Source: Paenibacillus whitsoniae (GTDB lineage Bacteria > Bacillota > Bacilli > Paenibacillales > NBRC-103111). From it: DNA of 64,000 nt. The DNA lies in assembly GCF_003955665.1 (NCBI RefSeq), contig NZ_RXHU01000011.1, positions 124,001-188,000 on the forward strand, in the 5' to 3' direction. The first letter of the stretch is position 1. Every line of letters starts with the position of its first letter. Below the pieces are notes generated by a model. The model saw only the letters and a list, made by a program, of their open reading frames with translations, ran no database searches and was not told the DNA's origin. Positions 8,958 through 18,243 of the stretch are shown piece after piece. A program made the translations under genes and the position numbers.

Positions 8958-10499
8958 TTAGCGACTCGTTCTTCTATAGTCCTGAGGCGTCATCGATACC
9001 TCTTTCTTAAAAGTGGTTGAAAAATAGGCAAAGTTGGAATAACCGACAGCTTGTGCAATGCTGCTCACCGGTAGGTCCGAATGCGCAAGAAGCTCTTTAG
9101 AAATGCGGATCCTTTCTTGCGTAATATAATCCGAAATCGAGATTGCCGTTTCCTTCTTGAACAATTTTACTAGATAATCCGGACTTAGACCGATATAGTC
9201 CGCAATGTATTGCCGGGATAACGGCTGATCGATATGGGAAGTAATGTAATGCTTGATTCGATCCACCAAAGATTCACTTTCCCCTTCATTCTGCTGTATG
9301 AAAGTAATTTCCAGAACATCTTGAACCCAAGATTGAAGATCGTTGACAGATCTCGTAGCGATGAGTGCTCGATCAGGCGACAATTGATCCTTGAATAGTT
9401 GGTCCGATTTTAGACCATTTTGCTGCAGAGTATACAGAAGCATTTGCAGAAAACTCTGGTAAAATTGTCTCAAGCTTTGGGCATCGAGCCCCTCAATTTG
9501 TTTCCAGGAATGGAGCGTACTTGTGATTTCCGCATGCAGCTTCTTTTTGTCCCCTTGCTTCATCATTTCCGCCCATATGTTCATTTGAGGCCAAGGAATG
9601 TCTTGCGTCTTAACGCTTTGTTCACGAGATGCGATGACCTGTTTGCTTAGAGAAACATTGTTAAGGTGCAGATACATTAATTGATCATACATGGCTAGCA
9701 TATTTGGAATTCGAGTCAATTCACCGATATAGCAGGAAACCTGGCAATAAAAATATTGATGACTGGCTTCAATGAAAGCTTCACACAACTCTTTCAGCTT
9801 CTCTTCTGTTGGAACAGACTCTCTCTCCAATTCAAGGATAACCAAGATAAGCCCGGTTTTCACCTGAATGATTTGACCCTTGTTCCCCTGCTGAAGTATA
9901 AGCTCTTCTGCTGTCTTTCGAAGAGCATATTCCATAATATGTTCCTCGCGAACGGACAGCTTTTTCTCCCAATGCTGAACGCCTATCAGGATCGGTAGAA
10001 TGCTTGCCGTTTCGGACAAAGGGATGCTTTTTTCGAAGAGAGCTTTCTTGATTGCTTCAGGGTGAGAAGGAATGCTTTGTTGTAGTAAGTCCAGCCAGAA
10101 ACGTTCCATTACTAATGGTCTTTCGGTTTTTATTTTATAAATAGCCTTCTGTACGACTTCCTTTAATTCATTTTCCGGTACCGGCTTCAGTAAATAGTCC
10201 AGGCTTCCTAATCGAAGCGCTTGCTTGGAATATTCAAAGTCAGCGTGGCATGTAAGAAAGATGGATTCTGTTTTTAAGTATTTTTCTCTTGCCCATGTCA
10301 ACAGCTCCAGACCATTCCCCTGTGGCATTTCAATATCACAAATCATCACATCAATCGAATGACTTTCGAATATCTCCTTAGCCTGGCGGATATTATAAGC
10401 AACAAAAACTTTGGAAATTCCAAGCTGGTCCCAATCAACGCTAGCTTTCACCTTATTGGCAATGTATACTTCATCATCTACAATCAATAACGTGTACAT
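8958..10499 (-). CDS. response regulator, receiver + AraC HTH (YesN-like)
   Basis: Cytoplasmic DNA-binding partner of the adjacent sensor kinase. It has an N-terminal receiver domain with the acidic pair VDDE, phospho-acceptor D55 in VMICDIEMP and the conserved Lys in LLKPVPENE. A ~280-residue linker follows, then a C-terminal AraC-type double helix-turn-helix (SLSPDYLVKLFKKETAISI and the ending MTPQDYRR). The ATG at 10499 has the perfect AAGGAGG site; a longer reading to 10553 would overlap the kinase gene and lacks one. It probably activates the importer/GH2 operon that starts 140 bp downstream, by analogy with other YesMN-type systems. Confidence 0.93.
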   Translation of the reverse strand: MYTLLIVDDEVYIANKVKASVDWDQLGISKVFVAYNIRQAKEIFESHSIDVMICDIEMPQGNGLELLTWAREKYLKTESIFLTCHADFEYSKQALRLGSLDYLLKPVPENELKEVVQKAIYKIKTERPLVMERFWLDLLQQSIPSHPEAIKKALFEKSIPLSETASILPILIGVQHWEKKLSVREEHIMEYALRKTAEELILQQGNKGQIIQVKTGLILVILELERESVPTEEKLKELCEAFIEASHQYFYCQVSCYIGELTRIPNMLAMYDQLMYLHLNNVSLSKQVIASREQSVKTQDIPWPQMNIWAEMMKQGDKKKLHAEITSTLHSWKQIEGLDAQSLRQFYQSFLQMLLYTLQQNGLKSDQLFKDQLSPDRALIATRSVNDLQSWVQDVLEITFIQQNEGESESLVDRIKHYITSHIDQPLSRQYIADYIGLSPDYLVKLFKKETAISISDYITQERIRISKELLAHSDLPVSSIAQAVGYSNFAYFSTTFKKEVSMTPQDYRRTSR

Positions 10500-10512
10500 A
10501 TTAAGGACCTCC

Positions 10513-12231
10513 TTATCCCGACTGAAGCGGAAGCATGATGGTAATGGCCGCACCAGGATGATTAGAGAAGCTTATGTTCGCTTGCTCTTGATACAGCAGC
10601 CAAAGTCTTCGTTTCACATTCCAAATTCCGATATGCTCCCCCGAATCATTGTTCATAAGGGTTTCATTTTGCTCCAGCTTCTGTAAAACTCCCGGATCAA
10701 ACCCTTTGCCGGTATCTTCAATTCGAATGATCATCCGGTCCAAATGGTGTACGATCTCAACATGAACTTCAATCGGTTCATCCAAAGAAACGGCATGCTT
10801 GATCACATTTTCAATAAATGTTTGCACGATTAAAGGAGGGATCTTATAGTTCAATAGAGCTTCTGATATAGAGAAATGAGTAGTAAGGCTCCCAGGAAAA
10901 CGAAACTCCTGAATACGCAAATAGTTTTGAACATGCTTGATTTCATCCTTTAGCAGCACGAAATCCATGTGACTACGAAACATGAAACGGAAATATTCAA
11001 TTAAGGATAAGGATAGCTCCTTTAGTAAACGAAAATTTTGGTCCTCTGCCAAGTAGTATACGATATTTAAGGAGTTCAAATAAAAATGAGGGTTAACCTG
11101 CAATTGCAGATGCTTTAACTCCGCCTTTTGGTTGTTTAAACGTTCTTCATAAACATTGATTTTGAGCTCCTGTATTTGAACCATCATATCGTTAAAGGTT
11201 TCATTCATCATTCGGAATTCTTGAGATATCGGCGTATCAACGATCCGAGCCTCCAAGTTGCCGTCCTTGATCTTGCGCATCGCTACAATAATGCGATTAA
11301 TCGGCAGAAGTACGGTCCTTCTCAAGAAATATAAAGCTCCGATTAAAACAAAGACCGCCCCAATAGTTATTATCAATATAACACGCTGTGTATAAGGAAG
11401 CTGTTCAATAATATTACGATCCGGTATTACGGCAAGCAAACTGAAATCTCCTTTGCTTGATTGCTCACCAATGACCAAATATTTCCGGTTCGTGCCAGTA
11501 AGCAAATAAGTGCCCTGTTCATAATTCAGCTGAATCTCCTGCTCCTTGTAAAAATTATGGTCCATCAGCGGTTGATTATCAGCATCAACAATCAGCGATC
11601 TTCCGTTTTTCCCAAGATCCAGCAGATCAAGCGGTACCATGACTTCTTTGGAATTTACAAGCGCACCGATGTAAACATTTCCATACTTAATTAAATGAAT
11701 AAGATAAGGGATTCCATTTATAGTAATTGTTGACCACCGATTCGTGCTATAAGACGATAATTTCTGAGTATCCTGAGTGAGCTGTCTTAGAGTATCTTTG
11801 AATTCCTTAAGGTCGGGACTCTCCGACACTGAAGCTTTTGGAGCAAGTATTAAGTCTTGATTTACAACGGAGTAAGCAAAGAAAAAATCAAGCGCATTAT
11901 ACGAATTGCTTTTCTCATACAAATCCCGGAATAACTGATATTTGGCCAGATTATACGCATCCTGATCCTGCACAGCCGGGCGGTCCAAATAAGATAACCC
12001 TGCATTCTGTGCAGCAAATTGTAGGAGATAATTATCAATATTATTTAAATCCTTATCAATCAATCCCATGTACAAGTGGAGCAAGTTATTGCTCGATTGT
12101 GCCACCTGATTACGAACTACGCTTATGGAATAATAGCTGTTATAAACAAGGAAAGAAATAACCGGTAGCATGATAACAAATAAACCGAAAATTAACTTGA
12201 AACGAATCGTATTAAAATTTATCGATTGCAT
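10513..12231 (-). CDS. sensor histidine kinase (YesM-like)
   Basis: Membrane sensor for an extracellular sugar signal. It has a first membrane helix near residues 12-32, an extracytoplasmic sensing domain of ~250 residues, a second helix near 285-305 (VILIITIGAVFVLIGALYFL), a HAMP domain, and a His_kinase domain with phospho-acceptor His in LQVNPHFYLNSL. It ends in an ATPase domain with N box FIENVIKHAV and G box DTGKGFDPG. RBS AAAGGAG. The gene is 13 bp before the response regulator and forms the first gene of a two-gene unit. Confidence 0.93.
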   Translation of the reverse strand: MQSINFNTIRFKLIFGLFVIMLPVISFLVYNSYYSISVVRNQVAQSSNNLLHLYMGLIDKDLNNIDNYLLQFAAQNAGLSYLDRPAVQDQDAYNLAKYQLFRDLYEKSNSYNALDFFFAYSVVNQDLILAPKASVSESPDLKEFKDTLRQLTQDTQKLSSYSTNRWSTITINGIPYLIHLIKYGNVYIGALVNSKEVMVPLDLLDLGKNGRSLIVDADNQPLMDHNFYKEQEIQLNYEQGTYLLTGTNRKYLVIGEQSSKGDFSLLAVIPDRNIIEQLPYTQRVILIITIGAVFVLIGALYFLRRTVLLPINRIIVAMRKIKDGNLEARIVDTPISQEFRMMNETFNDMMVQIQELKINVYEERLNNQKAELKHLQLQVNPHFYLNSLNIVYYLAEDQNFRLLKELSLSLIEYFRFMFRSHMDFVLLKDEIKHVQNYLRIQEFRFPGSLTTHFSISEALLNYKIPPLIVQTFIENVIKHAVSLDEPIEVHVEIVHHLDRMIIRIEDTGKGFDPGVLQKLEQNETLMNNDSGEHIGIWNVKRRLWLLYQEQANISFSNHPGAAITIMLPLQSG

Positions 12232-12300
12232 GATAAAGTCTCCTTTAACCTATTGTGAAGGAAAATAGGCTGACTATATTTTCAAAGTTTTTCTCGATTC

Positions 12301-12306
12301 ATTATA
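12301..12306 (-). promoter_or_regulatory. -10 box of the two-component operon
   Basis: Perfect TATAAT on the minus strand, ~70 bp before the sensor kinase start. The -35 region is weak (TTTTCA at 16 bp spacing), which would fit activator dependence. Confidence 0.45.
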
Positions 12307-12518
12307 CAATAGAAAATTCAGATGAAAATACGTGCAAAATTTGCGATGCTTTTAGGTTAATGGTTATTACACCATACCTTTAACTGCATCTAAGACTACT
12401 GTGTTACTTTAAAGCAATATTTTCATTTTCGAACAGATTGTACCATGTTACAGAAGAAGGACTAGGGGCCATCACTTTATTAAAATTCATGGATTAGGAG
12501 TAATAGGAAGTGAACAGC

Positions 12519-12538
12519 AAAAAGCCACGCCTGCGTGG
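12519..12538 (-). terminator. weak terminator after the XRE relic
   Basis: Minus strand CCACG CAGG CGTGG followed by CTTTTTG, 36 bp after the stop of the decayed XRE regulator. It is presumably the terminator of that once-intact gene. Confidence 0.4.
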
Positions 12539-12573
12539 TCATCTTGGCATGGTTTTTGTAGTTAGCGTCGAAA

Positions 12574-12775
12574 CTAAGTATAGTTAAGTTTATAGCTGAG
12601 AAAATCCAAAATTTCTTTTTGTTTGGCACTTGAAAGTAATCTAAACTGAGATATTAGCTCTAACTCAGTGGGACTAAGACTCCAAACATCAGCTAATTTC
12701 AAATCCTTACTATAATCTTCTTCCAATAGCATATTATATCCGTTTTCTCAGAGCACGAATTTTATCTCCAATCAT
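12574..12775 (-). pseudogene. XRE-family regulator with internal deletion
   Basis: Two adjacent minus-strand fragments in different frames read as the two ends of a SinR/XRE-type repressor. The first (12775-12734) gives MIGDKIRALRKRI then stop, the classic helix 1 of an XRE helix-turn-helix. The second (12732-12574, 52 codons) gives an acidic C-terminal part including PTELELISQFRLLSSAKQKE and ILDFLSYKLN, typical of the tail of such regulators. The middle ~60-70 residues, including the recognition helix, are missing, and the join shifts the frame. A 52-residue protein could still be made from the second ATG, but it would lack DNA binding. The remaining bases of 12232-13158 contain only hairpins. 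Confidence 0.55.
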
Positions 12776-12882
12776 GCGGCACGTACCTTAATTTTATTTT
12801 CACTACTTATGACAAGATTGGTTCCAGAGATAAGACATTGAAAATGAAGGTTTTTTTATTGACTATTACACTAATTAGAAAT

Positions 12883-12926
12883 GCCCGACAAGTCAAGGTT
12901 CCTTGATTCATCGGGCTACATTTTTT
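12883..12926 (+). terminator. orphan intrinsic terminator
   Basis: GCCCGA and TCAAGG pair with CCTTGA and TCGGGC, followed by TACATTTTTT on the plus strand. No plus-strand gene precedes it, so it may be left from a deleted gene. The minus-strand side has no U-run. Confidence 0.55.
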
Positions 12927-13102
12927 ATACAAATCTACGTTCCAATTCTATGCCAAATAACGTTCCAATCAGTGACAAAGTGAATTACATGTAATGAATC
13001 TACGCCAGTACTCGGGAAAAACCGGTGTTCTGAAATGTCTTGATGATAGTAAACCAATTATTAGGTATCCATTAGAAAAGAATGAAAATTTTTGTGGTTC
13101 TC

Positions 13103-13144
13103 AAAAAGCGAAGGAGCTAAGCGCATCAGGCCGCTTAGCTCCTT
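13103..13144 (-). terminator. terminator of the secreted glycosidase operon
   Basis: A perfect 13-bp stem AAGGAGCTAAGCG / CGCTTAGCTCCTT with an 8-base loop, 15 bp after the stop codon, followed on the minus strand by CTTTTTGAG. Confidence 0.85.
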
Positions 13145-13158
13145 ATTTGTGATTCGTC

Positions 13159-16100
13159 TCAAGGCTGCGCGTCAAGCCTCTCCAAATACAACACCACCAT
13201 GCTTTTCTCCGGCATCAGGTAATGCTGCAGCGCTTGTTCATCCGTCACCACAGTTGTGACGGCCGAGATCGGCGCGCTAGTCGCCGTATTCGTGGAAATC
13301 AGACTAGGTGCCGTTAGGACTGTCTTTTTGACCACTTTATACGCATGTTCAAATTCAAAGCCGATATCGCGCTTCATCCGCGAATCTCTGTTCACAAGCA
13401 CAAGACGCAATCCGTCCGCATCGTCCGTCATCGCATTGACCGTAAACGTATTATTATCCTGCGTAAGATTCGTGTAGTCCCCCGTTACGTCCGCTTTTAC
13501 GACATCCGTCCCCAGCGCTTGCTCCATAGTCGTCATCATTTCCGCAATGCCCGTACGATAAATGCCCGACGGTCCCAGGCCCAAGGTGAACCATGGGCCC
13601 GATACAAGCGCATGATAAGCAGCCATCGTAATTTCAGGTCGATTGTACATCCTGTTAATGAATTGGGCTGTGCCCAGAAGCCCTTCCAAATCATGCGTTC
13701 GGTACGAAGCTGCCGAATAATCCGTTTCCGTGCCTCGCAGCGGCCATACGGCATGTTCAGAAATGTACACGTTCACAGCATGACCGGAACCATTGCCGAC
13801 TTCCCATGCATGAATATCATCCCGAAGATAGTTGAGATACGCTTCTGTATTGGCTATTGAATTACCGAGATAATATGGGTGGAAGGCAATATAGTCGATG
13901 CTGCTTCCCAGTTGTTGCAGCACCGCATTATGCCAGTTCCGCCAAGTACCCGAAGGAGCCCCATCCCCCCATGGTGCCGTTTTGGCCAACGCTGCAAATT
14001 TCGCCGATGGATTTACAGCTCGCACAGCTGCGATAATCTCCGTACACTTTTGAATATAGTCCGCGTTGCTCATCCCCAGGCCATGATCCAATTCGTTCCC
14101 AAGCTCGAACACGACGTTGACTGGATCCGCTATGCCGTATAGCCTGCGCAGTGCGCCCCAATCCGTTCCGCCATTGGGATTCGTAGTGCCGTCGCCCGGA
14201 CTTGTCAGAAACTCCGCCAAATCCGCCGCATCTGCGGCATAATCCGATTGCAGCATATTAAATGTCCATGTAAACAAACTGTTCATATTCACGCTTTGTA
14301 CGGACTTTAACCACTCCACAATACCGAAATTCATCGGCGTCGTCGGATACCATTGATTAGGAAAGCCTGTTCGCTGTGCATAAGGCCCCAAGGTTTGTTT
14401 CCATTTAAAATATTGCGAATCCGTTCCGCCCATTCTGCTGAGCGGCAGAGACAGGCCTTGCATGGCGGTTGCATAATCATCCCGGATGGCCAAGCTCGGA
14501 CTCTGGTTCATGATGACGCGCTGGCTTTCTTGCCAGTCATTGTTGAAACCGAGCAATTCCTTATCCGCGTGCCGTATGACGTCCGATTCGCTGACACTCA
14601 CCTCAGCTGCCGCAACCGAGCGGTAAGGCGTCACCACTTGCAGGGTCGGACCATTGTCGGTCCAGTTGCTGCTGCCATCGCCCGCTTCTACGCGGAAGGT
14701 GTAGGCGGTCTCTGCCAGCAGCCCGCTAACGGGATACGCGTACACAGTCGAAGTCACGGCAATCTGCTGTCCATTTTGCAGAATGCGGTACTGCGTGACG
14801 CCAAGATCATCCGCAGCTCCGCTCCAGTGCAGGGTAAGCGATGAATAATCCACGTCGGTTGCCGTTAGCGAACCCTGAATCCAATCTGGCTCTTGCAGTG
14901 TTCTTGTACTGAAGTCAGCGGCAATTCGATCATTCGTCCAGTTATCGCTGGCATCACCCGCTTCAATCTCAAAGTGATAGCTTCTCCCCGCCTCAAGCCC
15001 TGCCAATGTGTAAACGTTACCATTTACAGTTATAGGCGGTTCGGCATCTCGATATAACCGGTATTTCGTTACACCTACATTATCGGATGCACTGGGCCAT
15101 GCTAAGTTAAGGGTATGTCTCCCTTTTCCCGTGGTTGCGATCTGCGCGTTGGAACCCCACACCGGAGCTTCGACATCCGGCTCAAAAGGAACCATGACAG
15201 TCGTTTCAAGTCCCTTATACATGCCCTTCAAGGTAATGCTTCCCCCTGTCGGCGCCCCCCCGTAGTTCAGCTTGTTATTGGCTATGGTCGCGCTGCCGGC
15301 GACTACGGACCATGTCACCAAGTCGGACTCCGTGACCGGGAGCAACCAGCCACCACAATTCCCTGTGAGATTTGCTTGGTCGGCCAAATCAACCGACTCT
15401 GTTACTTTATAGCTTCCCTTGGACATGGCCAGCTGAATGGCATCCGGGCTTCTCCCGACATACACATCATCGATGTACAAGTTACCGGAGATGGCACCAA
15501 CTGCATTCCATCGGCCCCATGACAGCTTGATTGTATTCGCTCCAGCCGGGAATATAAACGTTCCGCTGATCTTCGTCCAATCTTGATTGGGTGGAATGGT
15601 AACAGGCGTTGCCGCATTCGCTACCCAGCTGCTATTATTGTAAGCCGCGATTTGTAATGCAGGATAAAAGCCCGTGGGCTGTGAACCCGTTGGCGTGATG
15701 CCATCGCTTTTCACCCACGCTTCATAGTAATATTTTTTTCCCGGCGTGCCTGCCATATCCTGATAAAGCTGCAGATTGGTGTTCCCGCTCAACGCAGCTT
15801 GTAAGCCGTAGCTCCCTCCTCGTCTGACCGCATTCTGCACCGTAACCGCAGCAAAGCTGGCGCTGTACTGCCCCCAATTACTTCGATTTCCGGCTTCGAA
15901 TCCTCCATTCAACACGATATTCCCGGGAATGGGAGCAATGGGATCTCGAATAAAGGGAACCGTGACCGTCGCTTCAAGACCCGCGAACGTCGCTTTCAGG
16001 CTGACATCTCCCCCCGACATATCGCCTGTATACGTCAAGTGATTGCCCACGATCACCGCGCTGCCGCTTGTCACTTGCCACCGAACCGCACTGGACGGAG

Positions 16101-16803
16101 CGATTCCGGATGACGAACCGTTAAAGCTTCCCGTAAGGTTCATTTGCGTTGTAAGATCGACCGAATCTGTTACTAAAAAGTTAGGCGCCGTCAGTGCCGC
16201 CTGCAGAGAATCCGGTGCTTTCCCGATAAATACATCATCCACATACAGCGTGCCGGAGATAGCGCCCACCGCATTCCAGCGCCCGAGCGAAAGCTTAATG
16301 GTATTCGCTCCGGACGGGAATATAAACGTACCGCTGACCTTCGTCCAGTCTTGGTTCGGTGCGATAGCAGCCGGTGCTGCCGGGTTGGTTACCCATGTGC
16401 TGCCATTATAAGCAGCGATCAGCAAGGAAGGATAGAACCCATTGGGCTGCGACCCCGTTGGCGAAATACCTTCGCTTTTGACCCATGCTTCATAATAATA
16501 CGATTGCCCGGGAACGCCCGTAACGTCTTGATACAATTGCAGGTTGGTGTTTCCGCTAAATGTTGCCTGCAAGCTGTAGTTGCCCTCATGTTTGACTGTA
16601 TTTTGGATAGAAACCACAGCAGAATTCGAACTATATTGCCCCCAATAATTTCGGTTGCCACTCTCGAATCCTGGATTCAGCAAGGCATTCTTTTCCACTG
16701 TATCTGCATATGCAGGCGCTGCTCCCCAAGGAATAATTACAGATGTCATCATCGTAATTAGTAGTATACAAGACATAAACCTCCATCTTAGCCTCATAAC
16801 CAT
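13159..16803 (-). CDS. secreted modular glycoside hydrolase, arabinofuranosidase-like (clan GH-A)
   Basis: Exported enzyme of ~1214 residues. It has a signal peptide to ~residue 34 (cleavage near PAYADT). Two copies of a ~250-residue unit follow (about 39-286 and 295-540), each a CBM4/9-like jelly roll (LNPGFESGNRNYWGQYS in copy 1) plus an Ig-like segment. Next come two fibronectin type III domains (~546-640 and ~640-735), a TIM-barrel catalytic domain from ~745, and a C-terminal beta domain. The likely acid/base Glu is in VFELGNELDHG and the nucleophile in VNVYISEHAVWP, an arrangement like GH51/GH39 enzymes; exact family and substrate are inferred. Three ATGs lie near the start; the middle one is six bases from GGAGG. 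It is the last gene of the importer/FAD-oxidoreductase operon. Confidence 0.85.
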   Translation of the reverse strand: MVMRLRWRFMSCILLITMMTSVIIPWGAAPAYADTVEKNALLNPGFESGNRNYWGQYSSNSAVVSIQNTVKHEGNYSLQATFSGNTNLQLYQDVTGVPGQSYYYEAWVKSEGISPTGSQPNGFYPSLLIAAYNGSTWVTNPAAPAAIAPNQDWTKVSGTFIFPSGANTIKLSLGRWNAVGAISGTLYVDDVFIGKAPDSLQAALTAPNFLVTDSVDLTTQMNLTGSFNGSSSGIAPSSAVRWQVTSGSAVIVGNHLTYTGDMSGGDVSLKATFAGLEATVTVPFIRDPIAPIPGNIVLNGGFEAGNRSNWGQYSASFAAVTVQNAVRRGGSYGLQAALSGNTNLQLYQDMAGTPGKKYYYEAWVKSDGITPTGSQPTGFYPALQIAAYNNSSWVANAATPVTIPPNQDWTKISGTFIFPAGANTIKLSWGRWNAVGAISGNLYIDDVYVGRSPDAIQLAMSKGSYKVTESVDLADQANLTGNCGGWLLPVTESDLVTWSVVAGSATIANNKLNYGGAPTGGSITLKGMYKGLETTVMVPFEPDVEAPVWGSNAQIATTGKGRHTLNLAWPSASDNVGVTKYRLYRDAEPPITVNGNVYTLAGLEAGRSYHFEIEAGDASDNWTNDRIAADFSTRTLQEPDWIQGSLTATDVDYSSLTLHWSGAADDLGVTQYRILQNGQQIAVTSTVYAYPVSGLLAETAYTFRVEAGDGSSNWTDNGPTLQVVTPYRSVAAAEVSVSESDVIRHADKELLGFNNDWQESQRVIMNQSPSLAIRDDYATAMQGLSLPLSRMGGTDSQYFKWKQTLGPYAQRTGFPNQWYPTTPMNFGIVEWLKSVQSVNMNSLFTWTFNMLQSDYAADAADLAEFLTSPGDGTTNPNGGTDWGALRRLYGIADPVNVVFELGNELDHGLGMSNADYIQKCTEIIAAVRAVNPSAKFAALAKTAPWGDGAPSGTWRNWHNAVLQQLGSSIDYIAFHPYYLGNSIANTEAYLNYLRDDIHAWEVGNGSGHAVNVYISEHAVWPLRGTETDYSAASYRTHDLEGLLGTAQFINRMYNRPEITMAAYHALVSGPWFTLGLGPSGIYRTGIAEMMTTMEQALGTDVVKADVTGDYTNLTQDNNTFTVNAMTDDADGLRLVLVNRDSRMKRDIGFEFEHAYKVVKKTVLTAPSLISTNTATSAPISAVTTVVTDEQALQHYLMPEKSMVVLYLERLDAQP

Positions 16804-16882
16804 GCACATCCTCCTATTTGAATTTCAGATGGTTGGCTCCCGGTTCTACTCGCTATCCTCTCCCTTAACATCAGGTAGTTAT

Positions 16883-18232
16883 CTATAGTACAATCGATCC
16901 ACCGCTCTTCAACTGATGTCGAAGCTGCTGTACATCCACATCTACAAATCCCTTATTCTCTGAAAGCCCTATATAAGCAGCAACGCCCGCAGCTTCGCCA
17001 AGTTGATTCATATTCACCATGACCCGCACGCCGCCAAAAGCAGTCTCATCCACATCCAACATTCTGCCGGCCACAATAACATTCTTGTAGGGTCCTTGCG
17101 GCAATAAGCTTCGATACGGAATTTGATAAAAGGTGGGGTCAATCTCAACCGGTTCCCGCCACTTGCCCACTTCATGCGGATAACCAGGCCGGATATACAC
17201 CTGCTCTCCATTTAAGTATCTGAACGTCAGTCCAGGCTTATCTTGATGATGAATATCCACCCGATAACTTCCGTTCGCGATGGCATCATCAAACCGATGG
17301 CCATGCAGCACGTTATCCCCTGTCAATTGATAATGACAGTCAATATGGCGCGTTTCCCGCGTGCCGATGTACGATGGAAGAGAGACAAGCGACATCTGGT
17401 TGCCTTGACCGTATTTGCGAACCATGTCCATGATGGCTCTTACTTGTCTGCGGCCTTCCATTTCACTGTAGGTCAATGCCTCGCCGTCTGAACTGTTGGC
17501 GTGATACACACGCGTTCCCGCATACATGTACACGTGTTTAGAATTTGGAACTTGAGCGCCCCAACCAAAGCCTTCAGGAATATGAAATTCTTCTTTATAC
17601 GCAAGCAGCGCTTCCGCCAAATCAAATCCTTGCAGCCCAGGCTCCCACCCATCGATCTTGGCGCATGCCGTTGACGGCTGAAACTCAGGGGAGATGCGGT
17701 GCCCAATTCCCAGCCGATCACACAGATCACCGTCACCTGTGGCGTCTATGAACATTTGGGCTTTAATCGCGCCACGCCCGGATTTATTCTCCACAATGGC
17801 GGCCTGAAGCTCCCCATCTACGACGTAGGGGGCAACAAACATCGTGTGAAGATAGACCTTTACATTTGCTTCCTGAACGAGTCGATCTAATTCGATCTTA
17901 AGTTCCTCGGTATTGAGCAAGAAACCCGAAGAGTGGTTCTTCTGGTGCTCAATCACGGCACCTATCCGATCCAGCCGCTCGATGGTCTCAAGCGTCAATC
18001 CGGCTATAATCTGTTGATTGAATTCGGTATTGTGCAGCGAATGCCAAATATTTACTAAACCCGATGTCGCAACGCCGCCGAAAGCGTTCTGTTTCTCAAT
18101 GATAACGACCTTTGCGCCCAGGCGAGCGGCTCGAACAGCAGCAAAAACGCCAGTGCAGCTACCCCCTAGGACACAAATGTCTGCCTCGTAGAAAACAGGA
18201 ATTTCTCTGGCTTCTTCACGTAACAAATCCAT
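16883..18232 (-). CDS. FAD-dependent oxidoreductase (FAD_oxidored family)
   Basis: Predicted cytoplasmic flavoprotein with an N-terminal Rossmann motif ADICVLGGSCTGVFAAVRAA, then the acidic ribose-binding end IIEK. The conserved FIDATGDGDLCDRLG and a C-terminal FAD-contact segment NVIVAGRMLDVD are characteristic of the succinate-dehydrogenase-like FAD_oxidored group. At 449 residues there is no C-terminal add-on, unlike the paralogue at 24136-26412. RBS GGAG; it lies 11 bp after the binding-lipoprotein gene and 79 bp before the secreted glycosidase gene. Placement inside a sugar-import operon suggests oxidation of the imported sugar or glycoside; the reaction itself is not known from the sequence. 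Confidence 0.88.
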   Translation of the reverse strand: MDLLREEAREIPVFYEADICVLGGSCTGVFAAVRAARLGAKVVIIEKQNAFGGVATSGLVNIWHSLHNTEFNQQIIAGLTLETIERLDRIGAVIEHQKNHSSGFLLNTEELKIELDRLVQEANVKVYLHTMFVAPYVVDGELQAAIVENKSGRGAIKAQMFIDATGDGDLCDRLGIGHRISPEFQPSTACAKIDGWEPGLQGFDLAEALLAYKEEFHIPEGFGWGAQVPNSKHVYMYAGTRVYHANSSDGEALTYSEMEGRRQVRAIMDMVRKYGQGNQMSLVSLPSYIGTRETRHIDCHYQLTGDNVLHGHRFDDAIANGSYRVDIHHQDKPGLTFRYLNGEQVYIRPGYPHEVGKWREPVEIDPTFYQIPYRSLLPQGPYKNVIVAGRMLDVDETAFGGVRVMVNMNQLGEAAGVAAYIGLSENKGFVDVDVQQLRHQLKSGGSIVL

Positions 18233-18243
18233 TCAACTCCGCT

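Noticed and set aside
13928-14161. Antisense frames within the secreted glycosidase gene
   Set aside because: Low-complexity translations opposite a gene with clear catalytic motifs.
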